Positions 1 through 10,353 are shown, counted from the stretch's first letter. The stretch: DNA of 64,000 bases from Dictyobacter kobayashii (GCF_003967555.1 NZ_BIFS01000001.1:4030001-4094000), one strand, 5' to 3'. Translations and numbers: made by a program. The notes: generated by a model not told the origin, from the sequence alone.

Positions 1-1
1 A

Positions 2-127
2 ACGGTGACAATCCTGCATGAATACGGTGCATGTGTAGGTTTTCTGGTGAAGCCGCTGACGCTCTTGCGTGAAGCAAGGCAGGAGCACCAACGGCGTTAT
101 ACCAGCCAGGATCATGTTCAGCAATAA
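2..127 (+). CDS. C-terminal fragment of an unidentified protein (cut by window edge)
   Basis: An open frame enters from the left edge and stops with TAA at 125-127, giving about 41 residues. The end is charged and helical in character (LLREARQEHQRRY), and the preceding GFLVKPL resembles the last strand and Lys-Pro of a response-regulator receiver domain, but this is too short to assign. It converges on the minus-strand oxidoreductase that ends at 196. The opposite strand is also open here, so coding is not certain. Confidence 0.35.
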   Translation, partial: TVTILHEYGACVGFLVKPLTLLREARQEHQRRYTSQDHVQQ

Positions 128-195
128 CGGGAGAGCAGCATTGGATATGGTCCTGACTGATCATTTTTTGAAAGAAGTAAACCCCTTAAGCGCTT

Positions 196-1316
196 TTAGA
201 GCTTAGCCCGCTCGTACTGTTTCGGCCAGGTAACATCCTGTGACAGTTCTCGGGCGGCTCTTAATGGCCAATGTGGATCGCGTAAGAGCTCACGTGCCAG
301 GAAGACCATATCTGCCTGGTGTTGACTTACAATCTGATTGGCCTGTGTCGCTTCGGTAATCAAACCAACTGCACCCGTCGCAATATCTGCCTGTTGACGA
401 ATAGCTTCGGCGAAAGGCACCTGATAACCAGGAGCAACAGGGATTTTCACTTTCTCAACGTTACCTCCTGAGGAAACATCGACCAGGTCTACCCCATGTT
501 CTTTGAGCGCACGGCCTATCTCAACGCTCTCTTCGATGGTCAATCCTCCCTCGATCCAATCGCTAGCCGATATACGCACCAACAAAGGCAATTCGGCAGG
601 CATGACCTGGCGGATAGCATCTGTAACCTCCAGGAGGAAACGCATACGATTCTGGAGCGAGCCACCATATTCATCGGTGCGGTGGTTAGAGTAAGGTGAG
701 AGGAACTCATGGACTAGGTAACCGTGAGCGGCATGAATTTCAAGCACCTGGAAACCTGCCTTGAGCGCCCTACGGGCCCCTTCCTGGAAGCTGTGTACCA
801 CTTTCGCGATCTCGCTGCTGGAAAGTTCAACAGGCAAAGGATAGTTCTGAGCAAAGCGGATCGCGCTTGGCGCAACTGTTTCCCAACCGCCGTCTTCACG
901 AGCAACCTCGCCATTACCACTCCAGGGTCTAAAGGTGCTGGCTTTTCTGCCTGCATGCGCCAACTGTATGGCTGGAATTGCGCCCTGGGACTTAATGAAA
1001 GCGGTAATGCGGGACAGCATCTCTATATGCTCATCGCGATAGATGCCTAGATCCTGGGAGAAATGCGTCCCCGGGCCTCCACTGCGGTGGCCTCGGTCAT
1101 GACGAGGGCTGCGCCTCCAACGGCAAATGAGCCTAAATGGACCAGGTGCCAATCAGTCGCAAAACCATCGGTCGAAGAATACTGACACATTGGTGCTACC
1201 GCGATACGGTTGCGTAAGGTCAGGCCGCGTAATGTATATGGTTGAAACAAAGGAACAGTATTTATCTGCTCACCTAATGAAGCATTTTGAGAATTGCTCA
1301 TAGGGAGGGTGGTCAT
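196..1316 (-). CDS. NADH:flavin oxidoreductase, Old Yellow Enzyme (YqjM-like), frameshifted in this sequence
   Basis: FMN-dependent ene-reductase of the OYE family; such enzymes reduce activated C=C bonds of enals, enones and nitro compounds using NAD(P)H in the cytoplasm. The N-terminal part has the YqjM-type MCQYSS motif and HLVHLGSFAVGG; the later part has QLAHAGRK, EIHAAHGYLVHEFLSP, the NHRTDEYGGS loop and a C-terminal MVFLAREL/R flavin-binding end, as in YqjM. The start ATG at 1316 has AGGAG about 8 nt upstream. The reading frame breaks at the GGG run 1056-1058 (CCC on the coding strand): adding one C restores GRISPQDLGIYRDEHIE. This is probably a sequence error rather than a pseudogene. 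Full length would be about 373 aa. A strong hairpin (1481-1530) separates it from the upstream aldehyde dehydrogenase. Confidence 0.88.
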
Positions 1317-1480
1317 ATTGAAACACTCCTTGTTATTTGAATGTTATTTGTGAAAAGATTTTTTATTAGATACCACCAGGGAGCCATATATCCACTGGCT
1401 CTGATGGACCACTGATTAATTTCTTACATACAAACAAACATCTGTACTGCTGTGTATTATTCCAATCCACTTTTGACCGC

Positions 1481-1530
1481 AGAATAATAAGGAGGTCCAA
1501 CGTACGTACGCCAGGCCTCCTTATTATTCT
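1481..1530 (-). terminator. Hairpin between aldehyde dehydrogenase and OYE genes
   Basis: Perfect 15-bp inverted repeat (AGAATAATAAGGAGG at 1481-1495, complement at 1516-1530) with a 20-nt loop, 41 bp past the stop of the upstream minus-strand gene. No long T-run follows, so it may be a terminator or an mRNA-stabilising stem. Confidence 0.6.
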
Positions 1531-1570
1531 TATGGTTGTATGTAGTTATGTGGGTTGCTCTAGTGAGGTT

Positions 1571-3322
1571 TTAGCCAGACAACGCTGTTTTAATGATGGC
1601 CGGAATTTTCCACCAGGAGGGAGCCGTCTCAAACTGCACCATCTGTTTGAAGAGCTTGCGTGAGATACGGGACTGGTTGGTAAACCAGGGTGGGGCGGGC
1701 TTGCTCCTGAATGGGGCGTAGAGCACGCTTTTCTGGGGTTGAGAGAACATCAAAGAATTATGCACAACATCATTGCCAGACTGGATGTCATAGATCTCGT
1801 GGCCGGGGAAGGCCCCCCAGGTTGTTGATCCAAGTACAAAACTGGTGCCGGCCCAATAATTGATACCAATACTGCCATAGCGGAGTTGCGCGACAGCTTT
1901 ATCGACAGCCGCCGCGATAGCCGGATCTTTTAAGGAGCCAGGATGTACCAGCAAGGTAATATTGAGGGTCCCCCAGAGTTGTTCATTGGCGAACTGTACG
2001 GCGCGCTCTATATACTCGACCACACTGGTGGCTTCGAGGGCTGTTTCTGAGAATAAGCTGCAGAAAGCCTCGGTGGTAAAGCAAATATCATCTGCATTGG
2101 TAGAGTCGACATCCGCAATCAGGGTCCAGGGGAGATGTTGTGGATTACTGGTACCGAACTGTTCTGCCTCTGGATGTGCATCCAGAAAGGCTTGATAGCG
2201 CTCACGAGCACCCGGATAATAGGCTGTGCGTGTAGACAGGTGTGAAAGGACGTCTCGGATCTGCTGGAGCAAAGCCTGGCGCTGAGACCAGCTTTTCTGC
2301 TGGATGATCACACGGGTTGCGTTACAATTGTAGCCAGCATTATTGGCCAGCATCGAAGCGATATGCTCGGCCTGATAAGCAAGATCTTGCTCAGTCCAGG
2401 GACCAGGCACAACGATAACGGGGCTGACATTGCCCAGTTCGCCGGTAACACGTTTGGTTACCAGCGGCTGCCGCGCTGCTTTACGGGCCGCGCCTTCAGC
2501 TCCTGGGCCAAAGACAATGGCATCAAAGGTTTTGTCTGAACCTGTAATATGGATCTCGTCGATGTCAGGATGCTGGCAGAGATAGCTACCTTCTGTCGCC
2601 CCACCATAAACGATCCTTAAATAGCCTGGTTGGATCAGGGAGCGAAAACTTTCTTCCAGCAAAGGACCCAGATATGCATTGACAGGATTTGCTTTGAAGA
2701 GGACGACCTGGTTATCTGTAAAGAGCTTATAGAGTACATCCATCGGGCCGATACTGGCGACATTGCCAGCGCCAAGCACCAGCGCCACCTTACCCTCTGA
2801 TGTCTGTGACTGATAGTTGATCGCCTGGGTTGAAGCTAGCGTCTCCGCGGTTACTCCTGGTTGCATCCAGACCTCGGCCCTGATACCAGGGAAGAGGACC
2901 CGGTCATAGGAGCGAAATGGGAAGACCTGGGCTGTAACCTGGCCATCGGGGCGTGTACGCACGGGACCAGGAATATGAGGATGCCCATCTTTTTGGATAT
3001 CGACCAGGGCCTGGCGCAATTGACGCAAACTATGTAATAAGGTCCAGGTGCCGGCTACCCACTCGTCGCCGGCGTACGGAGAATCCTCCTCAAGTCCCTT
3101 CGCCTCCAGACTGGCCGCTACCCAGCGGGGTGCTAGCGCGGAAAAATCTGCAATTAACGCATCTACGATTGCTATCCGTGTTGCTACGGGAGTGTGTATC
3201 CAGTTTTCTTTTTGCTCAACTAGTGTCTGGATAGAGGCATCCATAATTTCACGGCTGGATGAAGCTATGGTACTGCTGGGAGAAGGAAATTGCGGGCTTC
3301 CATGCTGTGTATTAATAGTCAT
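1571..3322 (-). CDS. Aldehyde dehydrogenase superfamily protein
   Basis: 583-aa NAD(P)+-dependent aldehyde dehydrogenase-fold protein. Visible signatures are the dinucleotide-binding region GKVALVLGAGNVASIGPMD, the general-base segment VTGELGNVSP and the segment holding the nucleophilic Cys, NNAGYNCNATRV. It is longer than typical ALDHs (about 480-500 aa), with an N-terminal extension rich in Ser/Thr and an unusual C-terminal tail; the motifs are divergent, so substrate cannot be named. Start ATG at 3322 has GGAG about 8 nt upstream. The gene stands alone between a hairpin on its 3' side and a repeat-containing 556-bp gap on its 5' side. Confidence 0.85.
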   Translation of the reverse strand: MTINTQHGSPQFPSPSSTIASSSREIMDASIQTLVEQKENWIHTPVATRIAIVDALIADFSALAPRWVAASLEAKGLEEDSPYAGDEWVAGTWTLLHSLRQLRQALVDIQKDGHPHIPGPVRTRPDGQVTAQVFPFRSYDRVLFPGIRAEVWMQPGVTAETLASTQAINYQSQTSEGKVALVLGAGNVASIGPMDVLYKLFTDNQVVLFKANPVNAYLGPLLEESFRSLIQPGYLRIVYGGATEGSYLCQHPDIDEIHITGSDKTFDAIVFGPGAEGAARKAARQPLVTKRVTGELGNVSPVIVVPGPWTEQDLAYQAEHIASMLANNAGYNCNATRVIIQQKSWSQRQALLQQIRDVLSHLSTRTAYYPGARERYQAFLDAHPEAEQFGTSNPQHLPWTLIADVDSTNADDICFTTEAFCSLFSETALEATSVVEYIERAVQFANEQLWGTLNITLLVHPGSLKDPAIAAAVDKAVAQLRYGSIGINYWAGTSFVLGSTTWGAFPGHEIYDIQSGNDVVHNSLMFSQPQKSVLYAPFRSKPAPPWFTNQSRISRKLFKQMVQFETAPSWWKIPAIIKTALSG

Positions 3323-3544
3323 CGCTGTCTCTCCATATGAAAGTAGCTCTCATGGCTCTTTTTCCTATCAGATTTTATTCTATGCCAGTGGTAGCTAGAT
3401 AGCAAGATTGCTGTTTATCGTTGTCATAATTCGTAGAGAAATGCTGCTATCTCCGTTTATATACTCATCGAGGCACATATTTAGCATGTGTCTTACTCTT
3501 ATCAGCATGGGAAACGTTCCGCCCTTGTACGGACGTGCGCTGGT

Positions 3545-3624
3545 GCGCCCGAGCTTTTTTCTTGTGTGGTGCAAAAAGTGCGATGGGCGCACTTTTGCAC
3601 CACACAAGAAAAAAGCTCGGGCGC
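3545..3624. repeat. Long near-perfect inverted repeat in the 3323-3878 gap
   Basis: Left arm 3545-3582 (38 nt) pairs with right arm 3588-3624 (37 nt), one base bulged, 5-nt loop. A small GCGC-tggt-GCGC hairpin precedes it and a GCGCC-ttt-GGCGC hairpin follows. The leading motif GTGCGCTGGTGCGCCCGAGC is nearly repeated before the hairpin at 10388. The rest of this divergent gap should contain promoters for both flanking genes, but I see no convincing -35/-10 pair. Confidence 0.8.
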
Positions 3625-3878
3625 CTTTGGCGCTCAAACTCAGGTGTGAAGATCGCGGAGATCATGAGGATAAGACACATTCTTAGACGATCTGGCTATT
3701 GCTATGCTACAATATAGTTCATCCAAGAGATACCGTAACTGGTGCTACTATGTTCCACCTATTCATAATTTTCAGTTAATTGAAAAGGCGCAGGCCTCCA
3801 GGTTAGCGTCTCACATGATTGATGAATAGCAAAGCCGTGTACTTATGTCTTCACGTACACTTCAGGTAAGGAGTCAGC

Positions 3879-6800
3879 ATGCCATCACAGGGTTACGTAC
3901 GTTTTCCAAACATTTTCCAGGACCAGATTGTCTTCGTTGCTGAGGATGATCTCTGGTTAGTTTCGACCGAAGGAGGGCGAGCCGAGCGTTTAACTGCGGG
4001 CGTTGGAGAAGTGAGATATCCCCATTTTTCTCCTGATGGCGCTCTATTAGCCTTTGTTGGGCGTGAAGAGGGTCCCAGTGAGGTCTATGTTATGCCGGCC
4101 CAGGGAGGGCCAGCACAGCGCTTAACTTTCCAGGCTGGCAATTGTCGTGTGCTTGGCTGGTCACCTGATGGAGAAGAGATCCTCTATTCCAGTAATTCGG
4201 CCCAGTTCGCGGGACGCTTTGAAGTGATCTATGCCATCAAGCCAACTGGTGGTATGCCGCGCCAACTCCCGCTGGGCATGGCTAATGATATATCTTATAG
4301 TCGTAATGGTGGTGTGGTCATTGGTCGCAATATTAATATTCGTGAATTCTCGCACTGGAAGCGCTATCGTGGTGGTACGGCCGGGCATTTATGGTGTGAC
4401 CGCCAGGGTGATGGCAATTTTAAGCGCCTGTTACAGTTGAATGGTAATGTAGCCGACCCCTGTTGGATTGGTGAGCGTATCTACTTCTTGTCTGATCATG
4501 AAGGCGTTGGAAATATCTACTCCTGTACACCTGAAGGCGAAGATTTGCGCCAGCATACACGGCATACTGATTTCTATGCTCGCCATCTTTCAACCGATGG
4601 TAAACGCCTTGTCTATCATGCGGCGGCTGACCTCTACCTGTTTGATCCAGGCAATGAAGAGCTGCAGCATTTAGAAATTACCTTACCCAGTATTCGTACC
4701 CAACGCAGCCGCAAATTTGTGCAGGCAGCCAATTACGTTGACACCTATGCCCTGCATCCCCAGGGGCACATGGTAGGTCTGACCTCTCGTGGTAAAGCTT
4801 TTACATTTGGTAACTGGGAAGGCCCTGTTTTACAGTATGGAGAGGCCGATGGCGTACGCTATCGCTACTTAGAATGGCTTGCTGACGGAAAGCGTCTCGT
4901 AGCCATTCACGATGCCCCTGGCCGCGAAGAATTGATCATTTTTACGCCTGATGCCTCGGTTGAGCCCAGAACCTTTCCTGATATTGAGTTCGGGCGTGTT
5001 ACCAGGCTCGAAGTTTCCCCCACAGAGAATGCGGTCGCCATTGCTAATCATCGCAATGAATTAATCCTGGCGAACCTGGATAAAGGCACTTCGCAGGTAC
5101 TGGATCGCAGTGACTCGGGGCGCATTGAAGGGCTGGCCTGGTCGCCAGATGGCGCCTGGATCGCCTATGGCTTTGCGATCTCACCGAATAAGACCGCCAT
5201 CAAACTGTGCAAAATTGAGACGGGCGAGACGCATCAGATAACCGATCCTATTCTGGAGGATAGCGAGCCCGCCTTTGATCCAGAGGGCAAATATATCTAT
5301 TTCCTGGGCCATCGTATCTTCAATCCTGTGCATGATAATCTGCATTTTGATCTGAGTTTTCCACGTGGCGTCAAGCCATATGTGATTCTCTTACGCAAAG
5401 ATCTACGCTCTCCTTTTATTCCTGAAGCGAAAGTTCCTGACGAAAAAGAAAAGGAAAAAGAGAAAGAAGATAGTAGCGAGAAAAAAGCTCAGGCCGAAGC
5501 TGAGACCCCCAAAGATGGCAATCAGGAGAACAAAGAGAAGAAAGACGAGGGGACCAGGAAGGTCGCTGCCATTAGTATTGACCTGGACGGTATCAGAGAG
5601 CGCATCTTGCCATTCCCGGTGGCTGAAGGGCGCTATGCCCGAGTTCGTGGCATCAAAGGCAAGGCCCTCTTCCTGTCTTATCCTGTTGAAGGGGTGTTGC
5701 AGCATACAGTGCACGGAAAAGGCACGCTAGAATACTATGATTTTGAGAATTATAAAACCGAGAAATTGTTCGATGGCGTGAGCGATTTTGACCTTTCGCG
5801 CGATAACAAGTTCCTGATCTATAATAATCACCATCGGCTCCGCGTGGTCAAAGCTGGCGAGAAGTTGAAGCCTGAGCACAATAACAATGAGCGTCCTAAT
5901 CGTGATAGTGGCTGGCTTGACCTGCAACGCGTCAAGATTTCGGTCCAGCCGTCGGCTGAATGGAAACAAATGTTTGCCGAGGCCTGGCGCTTGCAGCGAG
6001 AGCAGTTCTGGGCTGAAGATATGTCCGGCATTGATTGGGAGGCTATCTATCAACAATATGCCCCACTCATTGAGCGTATTAGTTCACGTTCAGAATTATC
6101 CGATCTCTTATGGGAGCTGCATGGCGAACTGGGTACCTCACATGCGTACGAAATGGGCGGTGATGTGCGAAACGGCCCCCACTATCGCCAGGGTTTCCTG
6201 GGCGTTGATTGGGCCTATGATGGGGAGCAGGAGCGATATCGCATCGCGCGCATCGTAAAGGGAGATCCCTCAGAGAGCCAGGCAACCTCTCCATTTACTG
6301 GTCCTGGATTGAACGTCAAGGTTAATGATGCCGTCCTGGCCATCAATGGTCAACGGGTTGGACCAGATCGAGGCCCCCAGGAATTGCTGGTGAACCAGGC
6401 TGGCAATGAGGTACAGTTGACGATTGAGGATGCTGAGACCAAAGAGACTCGTATTGTGGTCGTAAAGGCACTGGCCAGTGAGACCCCCGCTCGCTATCGT
6501 GAGTGGGTCGAGAGCAATCGCCGTACTGTCCATGAAGTATCCAATAACCGCGTAGGCTATATCCATATCCCTGACATGGGAGGCAATGGATATGCCGAGT
6601 TCCATCGTGGCTACCTGGCCGAGTATGATTATCCTGCTTTGCTGGTAGATGTACGTTGGAATGGCGGGGGTAATGTATCGGGGTTGTTGCTTGAGAAACT
6701 GGCGCGTCGACGCATCGGTTACGACTTCCCGCGCTGGGGTCAGCCAGAGCCATATCCTGGTGGATCGCCTCGGGGCCGATGGTAGCCTTAACCAATGAGC

Positions 6801-7159
6801 ATGCTGGTTCAGACGGCGATATCTTTAGCCATAGTTTTAAACTGATGGGCCTGGGTCCCTTGATCGGCAAACGTACCTGGGGTGGAGTTATCGGCATCCA
6901 TCCACGGCATAAACTGGTAGATGGAACGGTTACTACCCAGCCAGAGTTCTCTTTCTGGTTCAAAGATGTGGGCTGGAATGTTGAGAACTATGGTACCGAT
7001 CCAGATATTGAAGTAGATATTGCGCCCCAGGATTTTGTCCAGGATACGGACCCGCAATTGGAGCGGGCGATTGCGGAGGCATTGCGCCTGGCGGACGAGT
7101 ATCCGACGCTCGAACCCAAACCCGGTGAGCGTCCACGCCTGGGTCGCCTCAATTCCTGA
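3879..7159 (+). CDS. Tricorn protease homologue, frameshifted in this sequence
   Basis: Giant cytosolic serine peptidase of family S41B that trims oligopeptides downstream of ATP-dependent proteases. Residues 1 to about 500 form two WD/PD40-type propellers (repeated SPDG/DGK blocks); a Lys/Glu-rich low-complexity insert lies around 515-560; then come the C1 domain with the Ser-His pair in GTSHAYEMGG, a PDZ domain, and the C2 domain. The nucleophile region NEHAGSDGD and the VENYGTDPD segment, which carries the Glu of the charge relay, lie after a frame break in the GGGGCC run 6772-6777; one extra C restores RGPMVALTNEHAGSDGD. Repaired length is about 1093 aa, normal for tricorn (about 1070). 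Without repair the product would lack the nucleophile. A terminator follows at 7177. Confidence 0.9.
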
Positions 7160-7176
7160 TCCGAGCTCAACATTTG

Positions 7177-7205
7177 GCCGCCAGCCGAGAAGCTGGCGGC
7201 TTTTT
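7177..7205 (+). terminator. Rho-independent terminator after tricorn gene
   Basis: Stem GCCGCCAGC (7177-7185) pairs with GCTGGCGGC (7192-7200), 6-nt loop, followed by five T. It lies 18 bp past the stop codon. Confidence 0.9.
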
Positions 7206-7245
7206 GTATTATGATGCCGTTTATTGGGAGAAGCACTTTAATTGC

Positions 7246-7267
7246 GACAAATTTGTGACAAATTTGC
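7246..7267 (+). promoter_or_regulatory. Tandem 11-bp direct repeat upstream of membrane-protein gene
   Basis: GACAAATTTGT at 7246-7256 is followed directly by GACAAATTTGC. The two copies also form an imperfect dyad, since AAATTT is self-complementary. It lies about 75 bp before the ATG at 7343, where an operator or UP-type element would be expected. No regulator is identified. Confidence 0.35.
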
Positions 7268-7342
7268 GATAATTTCTCCACATCTTGCTTCTATACTCTC
7301 ACTATCGGATCTATAAAAACAAGTGAGAAAGGAATCAGTCCC

Positions 7343-7927
7343 ATGCAGCAACCTTATCATCCTCTGCACGAAGGCGGGCAGCAGGAGCAATACTATACAA
7401 CTGATTATGCCGCTCCACAGCCTGATCCCCAGCGCTATGAGCAGCAATTTTACACCCGGCAGCCAGGCAATCAGAGTGGCGCAACTTCACAACCTTATCC
7501 GCCACAGCAACCCTTTAGCGCTGGAACTCCTTTGTTTTCCCCCAACTTTGCATTCATATCCCTGGAACCAACGGGTGAGTCTAAGCTGGTGGCTGTACTC
7601 TCTTACGTAGCCGGTTGGTTAACTGGAATGTTATTGCTCCTCTTCATCAAACAGAATCGCTTTATTCGTTTTCATGCCATGCAGTCTCTGCTCTTCTTTG
7701 GAGGCTACACAGTCTTTTTTATTGCTTTTCTTAATATCATTCATGCGCACATCTTCTTCTTGAGCGGCTTCGCCATCTTTGCTTTTGTATTAATGCATAT
7801 TATTGCTGCCATTGGCTGGTTTGTAGGGGTAATCGGTGCCCTGAGCGGTAAATACGTAAAATTGCCATTCGTAGGAGACTGGGCCGAACGTTTTGCTAAT
7901 AACAATATGCAGGGAACAGTGAAATAA
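7343..7927 (+). CDS. DUF4870/Tic20-like membrane protein with Gln/Pro-rich N-terminus
   Basis: 194 aa. Residues 1-70 are hydrophilic and rich in Gln, Pro, Tyr and Gly, likely disordered and cytoplasmic. The rest is the small multi-helix DUF4870-like module: a first segment near VAVLSYVAGWLTGMLLLLF, the conserved charged loop FIKQNRFIRFHAMQS, then two more hydrophobic segments and GKYVKLPFVGDWAER at the end. Function of the family is not established. Start chosen at 7343 because AAAGGA lies about 10 nt upstream. Monocistronic: flanked by terminators at 7177 and 7983. Confidence 0.8.
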   Translation: MQQPYHPLHEGGQQEQYYTTDYAAPQPDPQRYEQQFYTRQPGNQSGATSQPYPPQQPFSAGTPLFSPNFAFISLEPTGESKLVAVLSYVAGWLTGMLLLLFIKQNRFIRFHAMQSLLFFGGYTVFFIAFLNIIHAHIFFLSGFAIFAFVLMHIIAAIGWFVGVIGALSGKYVKLPFVGDWAERFANNNMQGTVK

Positions 7928-7982
7928 TAATGCTAATGTTTACTAACAAATAGGTATCGACTATATGCCCACAGGACAAAAT

Positions 7983-8021
7983 AACTCCAGTCTCTCATCT
8001 TTGTATAGGGAGACTGGAGTT
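7983..8021. terminator. Bidirectional terminator between convergent genes
   Basis: AACTCCAGTCTC (7983-7994) pairs perfectly with GAGACTGGAGTT (8010-8021). It sits between the plus-strand gene ending at 7927 and the minus-strand gene ending at 8057. Confidence 0.8.
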
Positions 8022-8056
8022 ACTTTGTCTTGTGGCGTTATTTTTTATATATTTTG

Positions 8057-8548
8057 TTAGGCATTGCTGCCTTTTTGCCAGACACGAGAGAACTCTGCCG
8101 CGGCATTGACGGTTATAAGGCCAGGTTGAGCGGCCCGGTTTGCCTCACTGATCATTAATACCTTTGTACCATCCAGGTGAATATGGGACTGCTCCTGGTC
8201 TTGAATCAGGTGTAAGGTATGCCATTCAGCAGGATCAAAGGTCTCAGGCAAGGCGATGACACGATTGACGACCGGAGCAACGCCTGTGGTCTCTACGGCC
8301 AGGGCCCAGCGCTCCTGCTGTTTGAACAGGAACACATAGAGTTTTTCCTGTTCACTATATTGGACCAGGATACCCAGGGAGGGCAATGCCTCCGCATTAT
8401 GCTTGCTCAGGCGCAAGGTGGCTCCAAACTCGAACTGTTCCAGTGCAGAACCTTTCAGCATTGTATGCTCGCCATGAGAGAGCTCTGTCTGTACGAGTTC
8501 GTCTTCCTGTACATGCCAATTTGAAACGAGGGTTTGATCTGCAATCAT
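8057..8548 (-). CDS. Beta-rich protein of unknown function, possibly a concanavalin-like/LamG-type fold
   Basis: About 163 aa from the ATG at 8548, which has AGGATGG about 10 nt upstream; an in-frame ATG at 8590 has no ribosome site, so I prefer the shorter form. No signal peptide or membrane segment. Alternating hydrophobic/polar strands (EFGATLRLSKH, LGILVQYSEQEKLYVFLFKQ, WHTLHLIQDQEQSHIHLDG, PGLITVNAAAEFSRVW) resemble the jelly-roll modules attached to glycoside hydrolases. Assignment is by pattern only. It could be a free carbohydrate-binding module; no partner enzyme is adjacent. Confidence 0.6.
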   Translation of the reverse strand: MIADQTLVSNWHVQEDELVQTELSHGEHTMLKGSALEQFEFGATLRLSKHNAEALPSLGILVQYSEQEKLYVFLFKQQERWALAVETTGVAPVVNRVIALPETFDPAEWHTLHLIQDQEQSHIHLDGTKVLMISEANRAAQPGLITVNAAAEFSRVWQKGSNA

Positions 8549-8590
8549 TGGTGTTTTCCATCCTAATCGGGTTAGTGTATAACGTAACAT

Positions 8591-8949
8591 AACTATTACT
8601 TTGACTTATAGAAAGAAAAGGAGCCGAATGGAACTCTAGCATATCTCCCTTTGTACTGTCAATGCATCTGTTCTCAAAATCTCCCAGCCTCACTTGCGGG
8701 CAATTCCGGTTTTATGGGCGACTATTGGTCTTGTTTCTGTGCCAGATGGCTCTGGAATAGCAGGACTTTTGTCTCCTTTGTCGTGAGCAACTGGTATTCT
8801 ATTGACCTGCTATCCCCATCACTCTGTGCTTGTTCAATAAGAATGTGAAAAGATTGAAAAACAAGAAAAGGGTAATGAAGTGTAAAAGGGCAGTCTATAT
8901 AATGACCTTAAGGGAAATTGGGATGGATGATATGTAAGCGCCCGATAGG
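8591..8949. other. Intergenic region between divergent genes
   Basis: About 360 bp without a convincing gene. A TATAAT hexamer at 8898-8903 could be the -10 of the S53 peptidase promoter, but no good -35 stands 16-18 bp upstream. No strong hairpin or repeat seen. Confidence 0.3.
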
Positions 8950-8979
8950 GTGTGTCGTATGGTTGAAAGGATGTATGTA

Positions 8980-10353
8980 GTGAGTGAATCCATGCAATAT
9001 ATTTCGCGTCTAAGTCGATCTTTGGTGTTTTTATTGATACTGCTATGTTGCGCAGCGCCATTAATGAGTGTCGCTATTCAGAGGCATGCTTCATTAGGAG
9101 CACTGACCCATGTTGCTAGAGGCAGGCAGGTAATACGCTGGAAATTAAAAAGCCCACCGGCGGATGCAGATTGCCGATCAGAGATGCAGTTGTCCTGCTT
9201 TAGTCCAAACGAAATTCGCACAGCGTATGGTTTAAATCCAATTTTAAATGCAGGTTTTACTGGTACAGGTCAAACGATTGTCATAATTGACTCTTTCGGA
9301 AGCCCGGACCCCTTTAAGGATTTACAACAATTTGATGCAGACTATGGCCTGCCCGATCCTCCATCCTTTAAGGTCCTCCATCCATTGGGTACAGTCAAAT
9401 TAGATCAGAACAATAGCGATCAAGTAGGCTGGGAACAGGAAACCAACCTCGATGTGCAATGGGCCCATGCCCTGGCACCTGGTGCCAATATCGTTTTACT
9501 CACCAGCCCGGTATCTGAGACGCAGGGCGTCCAGGGACTGCCTGAGTTCCTGAAGTTGGAACAATATGCGCTGGATCATCACCTGGGCAAAATCTTCTCT
9601 CAGAGCTGGGGAGCTACAGAAGAGACCCTGTTTATGCCAGCTGGCAAAAAAGTGCTGAGTGATTTTGACAACTTTTATCGTGAGGCTACCAGGCAGCATG
9701 TTACTTTGCTCGCCTCGGCTGGTGATAGCGGCTCAGCCAATCCAGATGTCAATGGCAACAACTATACTTTTCCTACCGTTGGTTTTCCAGCTGATTCTCC
9801 ATGGGTAACCTCTATCGGTGGCACTACCCTCAATGCTGATGTCTCTGGTAACTATCAGTCTGAAACAGTCTGGAATGAAGGAGCTGGCAATGCGACTGGT
9901 GGGGGATATAGTCAATATTATAGAGAGCCTGCATACCAGAAGCGGTATTTGCCATCCTCATTGTATAGCCAATCGCATGGTTATCGTGGCGTGCCCGATG
10001 TCGCCTTCAATGGTGATCCAGTAACCAGTGTACCTGTCTACCTGGGCTTTATGCCGCAGCCAGGATACTTTATGTTTGGCGGCACCAGTGCCGGTGCTCC
10101 ACAATGGGCGGGCCTGATTGCCGACGCTAACCAGATGGCGGGCCATCCACTGGGCTTTCTGAACGATGCCCTGTACAAAATTGGTTCCAATCCGCTCCTC
10201 TATAGCCAGGCATTCCATGATATTACCACTGGTGATAACAAGCAAGGGAATGTCAGTGGTTATAGTGCGATGGTTGGTTGGGATGCTGTAACGGGTTGGG
10301 GAACACCTAAGACTGATTTCCTGATACCGTTGTTAGCGCAGCCATCTAAGTAA
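8980..10353 (+). CDS. Secreted S53 (sedolisin/kumamolisin-like) serine-carboxyl peptidase
   Basis: About 457 aa. An N-terminal hydrophobic segment (LVFLLILLCCAAPLMSVAI) is a signal peptide, so the enzyme is exported. Sedolisin catalytic residues are all visible: Glu and Asp in ETNLD near residue 154, the oxyanion Asp in SAGDSG, and the nucleophile Ser in GGTSAGAPQW near 368; the C-terminal Ca2+ site is seen as DITTGDN plus GWDAVTGWG. Family members usually act at acid pH. The roughly 150-180 residue pro-kumamolisin domain is missing: only about 55 residues separate the signal from the catalytic domain. Start is uncertain: GTG at 8980 has GAAAGG 9 nt upstream, while GTG 8950 and ATG 8992 are in frame. 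Confidence 0.88.
   Translation: MSESMQYISRLSRSLVFLLILLCCAAPLMSVAIQRHASLGALTHVARGRQVIRWKLKSPPADADCRSEMQLSCFSPNEIRTAYGLNPILNAGFTGTGQTIVIIDSFGSPDPFKDLQQFDADYGLPDPPSFKVLHPLGTVKLDQNNSDQVGWEQETNLDVQWAHALAPGANIVLLTSPVSETQGVQGLPEFLKLEQYALDHHLGKIFSQSWGATEETLFMPAGKKVLSDFDNFYREATRQHVTLLASAGDSGSANPDVNGNNYTFPTVGFPADSPWVTSIGGTTLNADVSGNYQSETVWNEGAGNATGGGYSQYYREPAYQKRYLPSSLYSQSHGYRGVPDVAFNGDPVTSVPVYLGFMPQPGYFMFGGTSAGAPQWAGLIADANQMAGHPLGFLNDALYKIGSNPLLYSQAFHDITTGDNKQGNVSGYSAMVGWDAVTGWGTPKTDFLIPLLAQPSK

Noticed and set aside
1..195. Minus-strand frame open to the left edge
   Set aside because: Both strands are open here; the plus-strand frame has a more protein-like end and a stop, so the minus frame was not listed.
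3395..3717. Several short open frames across the long palindrome
   Set aside because: They mirror each other on both strands because of the inverted repeat and have no start signals.
5403..5714. Minus-strand frame rich in Phe/Leu that looks like a membrane protein
   Set aside because: It is the complement of the Lys/Glu-rich tricorn insert (GAA/AAA codons read as TTC/TTT).
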